Assembly: GCA_947166355.1 (NCBI GenBank)
Contig: CAMVDX010000003.1
Span: 143,675-207,674, forward strand
From: an uncultured Treponema sp.
Lineage (GTDB): Bacteria > Spirochaetota > Spirochaetia > Treponematales > Treponemataceae
Direction of reading: 5' to 3'
DNA: 64,000 bases
Shown piece after piece: positions 26,218 through 33,305 of the stretch (the stretch's first letter is position 1; every line of letters starts with the position of its first letter). The position numbers and the translations under genes are program-made. The notes below the pieces were generated by a model. That model saw nothing but the letters and a program-made list of their open reading frames with translations. It made no database searches and was not told where the DNA came from.

Positions 26218-27047
26218 ATTCTTCTCCCGCGAAGTCTGCAGGCTGTCGCAATAACTTCTGCATTTTCATAAAAGCTTATGTCTTTTGAATTATTTACAAT
26301 TTCACTTTCTTCTATGATGATAAGTGAATCAGCAGCGGCTACAAGCGGACTTGACTGACATGCAGTAATAAACGATTTTCTGATAATAAAACAGGCCTGG
26401 CCGCGACTTTCAATTCCTTTTTCGTTGTACTTAAAAAGACATTCGTCAATCATGACAATCTGCGCTATTTCCGGGTAAAGACAGGAAATTGCAGAGCCGC
26501 CATCTGTGTATCCGTAGTTTTCGCTAACAGTTTCGCCATTAAAGAAAAAGCCGCATTTTGAAAAGTTACATCGCTCTGTCTGCGGATCGGTCATAACGGC
26601 AACTCCGCTCTTTGAGGCTCCAAAGAAAATGCAGTTTTCAAAAAGACTGCCGGCACGCAAAGCAAAGGTGTAGCTTTCTTTTTTGCACTCTCTGTATTTG
26701 AGACACATTTTTTCCAGTTCTTCCTCTTCTTCAAAAGAATCCTTTTCTTTAGCCATAAGAAGATTCAGGTCTTTTGGATTCAGAGAGTCTGTTGCAGTGA
26801 AGACAAGATTGTAAGCCTTGCACTTACTCCAGAAGCATGAAAAACTTTCTGCCGGATTACAAATCACTGGATATGTTGAATAATCATTTTTGTTTAAAGG
26901 AACTCCGGTAAAAGTCAGTTCCTTGTCGCAAAAAAGAATGTCATCATACCAGCCGCTATAAATCAAAATCTCATCACCGTCGCGGGCCGCATTTACAGCC
27001 TGCGAAATCATGGCGTATTTCTTATTAAGTCCTACTTCTAAAATCAT
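26214..27047 (-). CDS. Right-handed beta-helix (pectate-lyase-like fold) protein
   Basis: A 277-residue protein without a signal peptide, so probably cytoplasmic. It begins with a pattern typical of beta-helix proteins (YAMISQAVNAARDGDEILIYSGWYDD). It continues with short strands and turns (FENCIFFGASKSGVAVM, NFSKCGFFFNGE, MIDECLFKYNEKGIES). ATG 27047 is chosen because AGGAGT lies just before it. A frame extending to 27086 would only add translated family B repeat. It is co-translated with the AAA+ ATPase, which may act on it or use it as an adaptor. Function unknown. Confidence 0.65.
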   Translation of the reverse strand: MILEVGLNKKYAMISQAVNAARDGDEILIYSGWYDDILFCDKELTFTGVPLNKNDYSTYPVICNPAESFSCFWSKCKAYNLVFTATDSLNPKDLNLLMAKEKDSFEEEEELEKMCLKYRECKKESYTFALRAGSLFENCIFFGASKSGVAVMTDPQTERCNFSKCGFFFNGETVSENYGYTDGGSAISCLYPEIAQIVMIDECLFKYNEKGIESRGQACFIIRKSFITACQSSPLVAAADSLIIIEESEIVNNSKDISFYENAEVIATACRLRGRRI

Positions 27048-27061
27048 CGTAACTCCTGTTA

Positions 27062-27090
27062 TGTCATGCTGAACTTGTTTCAGCATCTTT
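27062..27090. repeat. Half copy of palindromic repeat family B
   Basis: TGTCATGCTGAACTTGTTTC followed by AGCATCTTT lies just upstream of the beta-helix gene start, without the inverted partner. Confidence 0.7.
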
Positions 27091-27131
27091 TATGACATTC
27101 ATTAATTCAAATCTATTGATTTTTAATATGT

Positions 27132-27145
27132 GAGCAGGGTGCAAT
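27132..27145 (-). promoter_or_regulatory. TTGCACCCTG promoter element, copy 1
   Basis: On the minus strand this reads ATTGCACCCTGCTC, 85 bp upstream of the beta-helix gene. At spacing 22 it has only ATAGAT, a weak -10. It also lies in the divergent promoter region of the plus-strand methyltransferase. Confidence 0.5.
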
Positions 27146-27161
27146 TTTTAATTTTTTTGAT

Positions 27162-27167
27162 TATAAT
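27162..27167 (+). promoter_or_regulatory. -10 box of a probably leaderless methyltransferase transcript
   Basis: TATAAT ends only six bases before ATG 27174, so transcription would start at or next to the start codon. No ribosome site precedes the gene. Confidence 0.5.
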
Positions 27168-27173
27168 GTTGCT

Positions 27174-27962
27174 ATGGAAATTACGCTACTGCATGGTGAC
27201 TGCCTTGAACGGATGAAAGAAATACCCGATGCCTCTATAGATTTTATTTTGACAGATCCGCCTTATGGCACGACTAACGGCAAGTGGGATTCTGTAATTC
27301 CTTTTGAGCCTTTATGGCAGCAGCTGGAGCGAGTTATAAAACCAAACGGAGCAATTGCACTTTTTGGTACGGAACCTTTTTCTACAACACTGCGCATGTC
27401 AAATATCAAAAACTACAAATATGATTATGTCTGGCTCAAGTCCAGGGCAAACGGTTTTCAGCATGCAAAAAACAAACCGCTTTCAATTACAGAAAATATC
27501 AGTGTGTTTAGCAAGGCTAACATCGGGCACGAGGCAATCCTCAAAGAAAAGCGCATGATTTATAATCCCCAGGGAATCCGCGAGAACGGCATTAAGGAAG
27601 TTACACCTAACAAGCACGGCTCGTTGCTGGGCAACCGTGACAAGCAGACCGGCCGCAAGTACGAATCTCATACAGGCTACCCTACAAATCTTTTACAGTT
27701 CCCAAGCCTCTGTGTAAAAAAACTTCTTCACCCTACGCAAAAGCCTGTGGAGCTTCTGGAGTTTTTAATCAAAACCTATTGTGAGCCAGGCAACACTGTA
27801 TTGGATTTTGCCGCAGGCAGTTTTTCCACCGCAATTGCCTGCATGAACACCGACCGCAATTTTATTGGAATAGAAATTGATGATAAATATTTTGCAGCCG
27901 GCAAAAAACGAGTTCAGGAAAATAATACGCTTTTCAGTCAGTTTGAACTTAAAGGTGACTGA
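27174..27962 (+). CDS. Solitary DNA adenine/cytosine-N4 methyltransferase (beta class)
   Basis: A 262-residue SAM-dependent DNA methyltransferase. The catalytic motif TDPPYG is near residue 28 and precedes the SAM-binding motif VLDFAAGSFST near residue 220. This is the order of the beta class, as in many phage-type Dam-like enzymes. PTQKPVELLEFLI is the usual segment before the SAM motif. No restriction enzyme is adjacent, so it is probably an orphan methyltransferase. It is one of only a few plus-strand genes in the accessory region. N6-adenine is most likely, given the DPPY motif. Confidence 0.88.
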   Translation: MEITLLHGDCLERMKEIPDASIDFILTDPPYGTTNGKWDSVIPFEPLWQQLERVIKPNGAIALFGTEPFSTTLRMSNIKNYKYDYVWLKSRANGFQHAKNKPLSITENISVFSKANIGHEAILKEKRMIYNPQGIRENGIKEVTPNKHGSLLGNRDKQTGRKYESHTGYPTNLLQFPSLCVKKLLHPTQKPVELLEFLIKTYCEPGNTVLDFAAGSFSTAIACMNTDRNFIGIEIDDKYFAAGKKRVQENNTLFSQFELKGD

Positions 27963-27971
27963 ATTATAAAT

Positions 27972-28223
27972 TTACAGAGCAGCTTCTGCCAGGCAGTCAC
28001 CTAAGATATCTTTATAATCTTGATAACAATCTTGAACGAAATCTTTTATAAGGTTAGAAATATCCCCTAAAGAGGTGATTTTCCCTTCACAGATTTTTTG
28101 AGCACATTCTGTATAAAACTCTTCTTTATCACCATCTGAACATTCAAATTCTTCATTAATTTCCCAATTTAAATCTGAATCAAATATTTCTCTCAACATA
28201 TCTTCGATTAATTCTTGTGACAT
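27972..28223 (-). CDS. Small acidic hypothetical protein, paralogue 1
   Basis: An 83-residue, strongly acidic helical protein that begins SQELIEDMLREIFDSD. About three quarters of its residues are shared with the 87-residue protein at 35995-36258, so the two form a local family. Conserved parts are YTECAQKICEGKITSL and KDFVQ(D/E)CYQ(D/E)YKDILGDCLAEAAL. It lies convergent to the methyltransferase (10 bp away) and has a copy of the TTGCACCCTG promoter 49 bp upstream. Acidic charge and size would suit an antitoxin, inhibitor or DNA mimic, but there is no direct evidence. Confidence 0.65.
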   Translation of the reverse strand: MSQELIEDMLREIFDSDLNWEINEEFECSDGDKEEFYTECAQKICEGKITSLGDISNLIKDFVQDCYQDYKDILGDCLAEAAL

Positions 28224-28271
28224 TTTGTTTCTCCATAAATCCTTTAGATTAAATTATCGTATAATTCTTGT

Positions 28272-28286
28272 GGGAACAGGGTGCAA
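28272..28286 (-). promoter_or_regulatory. TTGCACCCTG promoter element, copy 2
   Basis: On the minus strand TTGCACCCTGTTCCC is followed after 22 bases (counted from TTGCAC) by GATAAT. It lies between the stop of the 28296-29894 gene and the start of the small acidic gene at 28223. Confidence 0.6.
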
Positions 28287-28295
28287 CTTGCAGGA

Positions 28296-29894
28296 TTATT
28301 TCACAAACCGTTCAATCTTGCATTCGTGGTTTTTGGTTTCTTCATCGTAATTTACGGCTACAAACAGGAGATCGCCGTGCCAGTTTTCCAGGCAGTCGAA
28401 ATATTGCTTCTGGCGAATCTGATCTAAGGCTGTTTCTGTGCTGCTGTTGCGCTTCAGTTCAACTATCATTGCAGGCTTGGTTTTATCAAAAGGAATGTAA
28501 ACTATGTCTGCGTAGCCTTTGCCGGCCGGCATTTCTTTTGCGATGATGTAGCCGTTCAGAGCGTAGATGTAAGCGAGATAGATTGCACTTTGCAAGCATT
28601 TTTCGTTGTTGTAACTAAGGTTGCTGGTTACGTGGATGTGTGATTTATCCAGGGCATCAGCAACAGCTTTTTCGTTTCCAGCGATTGTCTGTTCGAGGAG
28701 TTCGCGTGAGGCGGAAATGATTTTATTTGTTTCGGCATAATCATCATTCTCTTTTATTGCGCGCTGCCATTCAAGATAAATCTCACGATTTGGAATATAG
28801 CATTCTTCTTCTTTTTCATCGTAGGCAAGATAACCTAAATGAATCAGATATGTAAAAACATCATCTTTACTATAAAAGGTGTTCATATAATTTCTATATT
28901 TTAAAACATCTACAGAAACTCTTCCTCCACCCAACATTGTAATTATATCATCTTTTGTGCCGTCAAAATTCATTCGGATTTTTTCTGCAACAACTTCATA
29001 AGAAGATGTAACGCTCCAGTAAGATTTAAATCTTCCTGTTGTTACAGCATTAAAAACTGCCTGCGGGTTGTAAACTTCGAATTTGCCTAGATGATAACCA
29101 TCATACCAGCTTTTACATTCTTCAAAACTACAATTGTATTTTTCGCAGAGTGCTTTTACTTCTGATGTAGTAAAGCCTACAAATTCTTCAAGCGCTTCTG
29201 CATCAAGCATTGTGTATTCGTGGAAAGTATTCAGTTTAGACTGAACTTTTTCGCGTACTACTGGAAGAATACCTGTAATATAAGCAAGGGAAATTGCAGG
29301 ACGGAGTGTTGTATTTTTGAAAAGTGAGTTCAGAAATGAAAGATATTTATCAAATTCATCATCAGGAACCTGCTGTCGTACCATAACATCATATTCATCA
29401 ATTATGATTATGAAAGTTTCATCTTTTTCTGAATAAACCTGCTGAATGAAGCTGGAAATTGAATTCATCTCAGGGAAGGTAACATCTGCAAACTGTTTTT
29501 TAAATTCATTGCAGACAAGCATTGCCACATAAGGAATAAAGGATTTTTCAGATTTTTCTTCATTCGCCAAAGTATTCCATTCTGTGTATAATGCATATAA
29601 ATCAATTTTAATTACATTATATTTATTAAGATATTTTTCAAAATCCTCAGACTGAGAAATCTTTAAAGACGAAAAAAGCTCCCGTGAATCCGCACCCTTT
29701 GAATAATATGCAGAAAGCATATCTTCTGCCAGTGACTTTCCAAAACGGCGCGGACGGCTAACGCACACAAAGTCGCGTCCAGGATCATCGAGCAGAAGAT
29801 TCATTTCGTGAATGAGCATTGTCTTATCAACATAATTGCCGGTTCTTACAAAATTACGAAAAGCGGCATTATTTGGATTCAAGTATATTCCCAT
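28296..29894 (-). CDS. AAA-ATPase-like / PD-(D/E)XK nuclease (DUF1703 family)
   Basis: A 532-residue two-domain protein. The N-terminal AAA-ATPase_like domain starts YVDKTMLIHEMNLLLDD and has RPRRFGKSL as its Walker A variant and IIIIDEYDVMV as Walker B. The C-terminal DUF1703/PDDEXK_9 nuclease region has ADIVYIPFDKTKPAMIVELK (the D...E-x-K core) near residues 475-495. These proteins are abundant in gut Bacteroides and treponemes, often in many copies, and their role is unsettled (mobile or defensive nucleases have been suggested). It is complete. It lies 91 bp downstream of the LRR gene, and the two may be co-transcribed. Confidence 0.85.
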   Translation of the reverse strand: MGIYLNPNNAAFRNFVRTGNYVDKTMLIHEMNLLLDDPGRDFVCVSRPRRFGKSLAEDMLSAYYSKGADSRELFSSLKISQSEDFEKYLNKYNVIKIDLYALYTEWNTLANEEKSEKSFIPYVAMLVCNEFKKQFADVTFPEMNSISSFIQQVYSEKDETFIIIIDEYDVMVRQQVPDDEFDKYLSFLNSLFKNTTLRPAISLAYITGILPVVREKVQSKLNTFHEYTMLDAEALEEFVGFTTSEVKALCEKYNCSFEECKSWYDGYHLGKFEVYNPQAVFNAVTTGRFKSYWSVTSSYEVVAEKIRMNFDGTKDDIITMLGGGRVSVDVLKYRNYMNTFYSKDDVFTYLIHLGYLAYDEKEEECYIPNREIYLEWQRAIKENDDYAETNKIISASRELLEQTIAGNEKAVADALDKSHIHVTSNLSYNNEKCLQSAIYLAYIYALNGYIIAKEMPAGKGYADIVYIPFDKTKPAMIVELKRNSSTETALDQIRQKQYFDCLENWHGDLLFVAVNYDEETKNHECKIERFVK

Positions 29895-29985
29895 ATAGTG
29901 TATTATAACATCTGATGGAGCGAAAATCTAGGTTTCAGTTTGCTGCATTACCTTTCTTTTTGAGTTCTTCAAATCCTATGATAAT

Positions 29986-31236
29986 TTATTCATCATCATC
30001 TTCTTGTTCTATTTCAACTTCGCCATCTTTGCATGTAATTACTTTGGCGGGAACTCCACTAAAAGAATAATCATCGGTATAAACTGAAATAGAATTCAAT
30101 TCTTCAACGGTTCCATCAAATACAATCTTCTTAAGAGATTGACAATCACCAAAAACACCTTGTTCAATTTCTTTGAGACTTTTTGGTAAAGTTATAGATT
30201 CTAGAGAAGAACAGTTATAAAAACACATTTCTTCTAACACCTGCAAATTATCAGGCAAGATTATATTTGTAATATTAGAACAACCCTGAAAAAGCAGTAT
30301 TGAAATAGCCCTAATATTAGCCTTTATCTCAACAGATTTTAGCGATTTACAAGCATAGAACTCTGTAGGATAACATGACACATCATCTTCTTCACACTCA
30401 TTACCAAAATTAGTTACACTTTTTGGAATGCATATTGAAGAAAGACTACTGCAACCAGAAAAGCATCTGTAACCCATTTCTTCAAGACCCTCTGAAAATA
30501 CTATTTCATTCAAAGAGGCACATCGGAAGAAAGCTTCTGTTCCTATTAATTTAACACTTTTCGGAATATGTATTTTAGTTAATGAGTTGCAATTTGCGAA
30601 AGCATTTGGTTGAATTTTTTCTACTGTATCTGGTACATGGAAAATACCAGCTTTAGTTGGAATACAAGAAATAAGCTCTGTTTTATCTTTGTTATAAAGC
30701 ACACCATCTTCTACACAAAAATATTCGCTATCTTTATCAACAATTATTTCTTTTAAATTTATACAGTGGGAAAAAATACCGAAAGTATCTGGAGAATAAC
30801 AATCAGGCATTTTATCAGGACAATCTAGACTTGGACAATGATATAAAAAATCATCATCAATTGGATAATCTCGTGAATATTTGTCATATTCTAATTCTGT
30901 GATACTTGCAGGTATGGTTATTGATTCTAAAGAACTTGCGTAATAAAAAATGTCTGTTAATAGAGTTTCTTGCGTGTCTGGAAGAATTAAAGATTTTATG
31001 TTTCTCGGTGGAGTAAAATCATAATCATCATTTAGATTGCTTAAATCCAAATTAATAATTACATCTTCAGAAAGATTTTCAAGTGCTTTCTGCATTTCAG
31101 AAAGATTTCCAAATTTTTCCTTCATTTCAGAAAATCCAGTGTAATTTGGAGTTTCACCATATATTTTAAGTGTATATTCTCCTGCTTCCAGTTTTTTAAT
31201 TTTATCTGCTGCCTCAGAAATATGAATATCAACCAT
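29986..31236 (-). CDS. BspA/TpLRR-type leucine-rich repeat protein
   Basis: A 416-residue protein of LRR_5 repeats of about 23 residues, such as SLTKIHIPKSVKLIGTEAF and SLNEIVFSEGLEEMGYRCF. A short N-terminal helical segment (EAADKIKKLEAGEYTLKI) precedes them. No signal peptide is visible, so unlike surface BspA proteins it is probably cytoplasmic. Such domains bind proteins. The C-terminus is acidic (EQEDDDE). A promoter element (copy 3) and a bulged hairpin lie upstream, giving a leader of about 130 nt. Confidence 0.85.
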   Translation of the reverse strand: MVDIHISEAADKIKKLEAGEYTLKIYGETPNYTGFSEMKEKFGNLSEMQKALENLSEDVIINLDLSNLNDDYDFTPPRNIKSLILPDTQETLLTDIFYYASSLESITIPASITELEYDKYSRDYPIDDDFLYHCPSLDCPDKMPDCYSPDTFGIFSHCINLKEIIVDKDSEYFCVEDGVLYNKDKTELISCIPTKAGIFHVPDTVEKIQPNAFANCNSLTKIHIPKSVKLIGTEAFFRCASLNEIVFSEGLEEMGYRCFSGCSSLSSICIPKSVTNFGNECEEDDVSCYPTEFYACKSLKSVEIKANIRAISILLFQGCSNITNIILPDNLQVLEEMCFYNCSSLESITLPKSLKEIEQGVFGDCQSLKKIVFDGTVEELNSISVYTDDYSFSGVPAKVITCKDGEVEIEQEDDDE

Positions 31237-31299
31237 TATAAACTCCTTTGAATATAGAATAATTATAAATCAAAAATTTTAACTTTGCAATGTAAAGCT

Positions 31300-31369
31300 C
31301 AGCGCAGTCACGGCATGTGAGGTGGTATGATATGATTTGAGACGCCGTGACTGTGTGAGGTGCTCGCTG
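31300..31369 (-). promoter_or_regulatory. Bulged hairpin in the 5' leader of the LRR gene
   Basis: CAGCG (31300-31304) pairs with CGCTG (31365-31369), and AGTCACGGC (31306-31314) pairs with GCCGTGACT (31344-31352). A 12-nt one-sided bulge separates the stems on one strand. The same layout recurs at 38849-38934 and 41107-41181. Confidence 0.6.
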
Positions 31370-31404
31370 TTCTTTATGAGGTTAAATTATCGTTTTATTT
31401 TGGT

Positions 31405-31420
31405 GGGAACAGGGTGCAAT
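31405..31420 (-). promoter_or_regulatory. TTGCACCCTG promoter element, copy 3
   Basis: ATTGCACCCTGTTCCC on the minus strand is followed at spacing 22 by GATAAT and then TTTAACCTCATAAAGAAC, a sequence also found downstream of copies 5, 6 and 7. It would drive the LRR gene starting at 31236. Confidence 0.65.
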
Positions 31421-31593
31421 GTTTTTAAAAACATATAATTATAACTATACAAAATAAATTTTATAGTAATTGTTATAATATTTGTTAATCAAACAAAAGT
31501 ATAGTAAGATATTAATGCACCATGCGACATGGGCGGATTGCCCCCAAAACTGGACTGGTCGAAAGACTGGATTTCTTGATTTGGGAGGCTGCT

Positions 31594-31659
31594 ATGAGTC
31601 TGTATGAATTTCTGACATTGCTTTTAGAAGCGATTAAGATTATCATCGATATATATTAG
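31594..31659 (+). CDS. 21-residue hydrophobic peptide, possible type I toxin or holin-like
   Basis: A very small frame, MSLYEFLTLLLEAIKIII followed by DIY, preceded by a strong GGGAGG ribosome site about seven bases before ATG. The peptide is one amphipathic/hydrophobic helix, similar in style to holin-like toxins and to small membrane-active toxins of type I systems. It lies alone in a 526-bp non-coding stretch. The rest of the stretch holds the promoter, a hairpin and a degenerate hairpin copy. No antisense RNA was identified. Confidence 0.4.
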   Translation: MSLYEFLTLLLEAIKIIIDIY

Positions 31660-31696
31660 ATCTTTCAAAAAAGCAAGTTTTTTATAAATGCTCTAC

Positions 31697-31757
31697 CTGT
31701 ATCGATAAAGACCAGCACCAATCCACGGCTGCGTTTGTGAGGTGGCGAATTTCAACC
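31697..31757. repeat. Degenerate copy of the bulged hairpin element
   Basis: ACCAGCACCAATCCACGG and, further on, CAACCGTTGATT match the inner arms of the 41107-41181 element. The outer right arm is missing, and the copy abuts the stop codon of the Sel1 gene at 31763. Confidence 0.45.
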
Positions 31758-31762
31758 GTTGA

Positions 31763-33208
31763 TTATTTTTGTTTCTTTTTTAGTTCATTTAATTTCTTTT
31801 GAGCTTCTGGATGTCCATATTTTAAGGCATAAGTATAACAAATTGCGGCATCCCTTTCATTCAAATCACAAGCATCATTATAAAAAAGTTCAGCAATAAC
31901 TGAATCTTGATAATCTAATTTTGCAAGAAACTCATAATCGCGGATAATTTCATTAATAGAATTTTTTTCATTGTATCTTATTTTGTAATAAAAACTCACG
32001 CTATCATATCCATTATCTAAGGCTTCAGTTACTAAATGTAATGCTTTATTTTCATCTTTTTCTACAACAATACCTAACAAATAACACATACCAAGTTCAA
32101 TTTGAGCGTCTGGATATCCTTGAGCTGAAGAGAGCTTATAATATTCTATGGCTTTCTCTTCGTCTTCTTCAATGAAGTTCCCCCAATAATAACAGACACC
32201 GAGAAGATATTGAGCTTTTGGATTACCTTCTTGTGCGGATAACTCACACCATTTGATTATTTTTTCTTCATCTTCTGCGTCATAATAAAATTCAGCTATT
32301 TCATATTTATCATAACCATTTTCAGCTGCTTTACAAAACATCTGTTCCGCTTTTTCTTTATTTTCCTCGATATCTTCTCCATTGTATAATCGTTGTCCTA
32401 AGTGGAAATAAGATTCAGCACTGCCAAATTTAAGGGCGCTAGTGGTATATAAATCAGGATACTCTGTAGGTATGTCATGACAATAAATTAAGAAATCGAA
32501 TTTAATTATTTGTTTGAATCCATTATATCTTGATTGAAAATCAAAGAGAGCCCTTAGAACATCAGATGGTTCGTTTCCTAAATATTTTTTTTGAGTGGAA
32601 GTATATTTATATTTAAAATCTTTTCCTAAGTTATCATAGCCCTGTAAATTATTATCTTTGATAATCTTTTTTATTTTTCTAAGCATTTCACTTGGTTCAA
32701 GAAAATGATTTAAATCATAAAAGTTTTTAATAGAATAATCATCGAAATTATTTATTTCATCAAACAAATGGCTGTCAGCATAAGATAACGAAATCAGAAG
32801 CTTGTCTTTAACAGTAGCATCTGTGGTTAAAACATAATCTGGATGTTCTGCAAAATTTATTGTAAATATTATCTGTACATCAATGGTATCTATACCTGCT
32901 TTTTGAGCCAATAATTCTGCAAGACAAAACGCAACTTCAGGCGCAGGATACCATGCCCCTGAAATCCAAAGTTCTGCTTCTGAATAATTTTCATAAGTCG
33001 TAATAATAGATTCCGTTGGAAGTTCACTATCTGATTCATAAGTAAAACTTGAATCCTCTATCTGATATTCGTTAAATAATTCTGTCGATGTATTAGAAAG
33101 GTAATTATATAAATCATCATCTATAAGCTCTTTATCTTTTTGCCACTGTTCAAAAAATTCTTTTTTACAGCTTCTGAACACACATTTTGTAGGTACATAA
33201 TTTGCCAT
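31763..33208 (-). CDS. Sel1-repeat protein with conserved N-terminal domain, paralogue 1
   Basis: A 481-residue cytoplasmic protein. Residues 1-260 form a domain that begins ANYVPTKCVFRSCKKEFFE. The same domain occurs in the genes at 37016-38770 and 41248-43047, and I do not recognise it. Residues 265-475 are Sel1-like (TPR-related) repeats, for example AESYFHLGQRLYNGEDIEENKEKAEQMF (split here by family consensus) and AQYLLGVCYYWGNFIEEDEEKA. Sel1 solenoids bind partner proteins. Lengths and intact frame suggest it is functional. Confidence 0.8.
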   Translation of the reverse strand: MANYVPTKCVFRSCKKEFFEQWQKDKELIDDDLYNYLSNTSTELFNEYQIEDSSFTYESDSELPTESIITTYENYSEAELWISGAWYPAPEVAFCLAELLAQKAGIDTIDVQIIFTINFAEHPDYVLTTDATVKDKLLISLSYADSHLFDEINNFDDYSIKNFYDLNHFLEPSEMLRKIKKIIKDNNLQGYDNLGKDFKYKYTSTQKKYLGNEPSDVLRALFDFQSRYNGFKQIIKFDFLIYCHDIPTEYPDLYTTSALKFGSAESYFHLGQRLYNGEDIEENKEKAEQMFCKAAENGYDKYEIAEFYYDAEDEEKIIKWCELSAQEGNPKAQYLLGVCYYWGNFIEEDEEKAIEYYKLSSAQGYPDAQIELGMCYLLGIVVEKDENKALHLVTEALDNGYDSVSFYYKIRYNEKNSINEIIRDYEFLAKLDYQDSVIAELFYNDACDLNERDAAICYTYALKYGHPEAQKKLNELKKKQK

Positions 33209-33305
33209 TTTTTTTCTCCTGAGCCTTATCTATATAAAATTATTGTACAACTTAATTTTTGATTTTACAAAAATAATATTCTACTAGCCTCTACCCGCAC
33301 CCGGC

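Noticed and set aside
26214..27086. Upstream start at 27086 for the beta-helix gene
   Set aside because: The extra residues (LKQVQHD) are translated family B repeat, and AGGAGT stands directly before ATG 27047.
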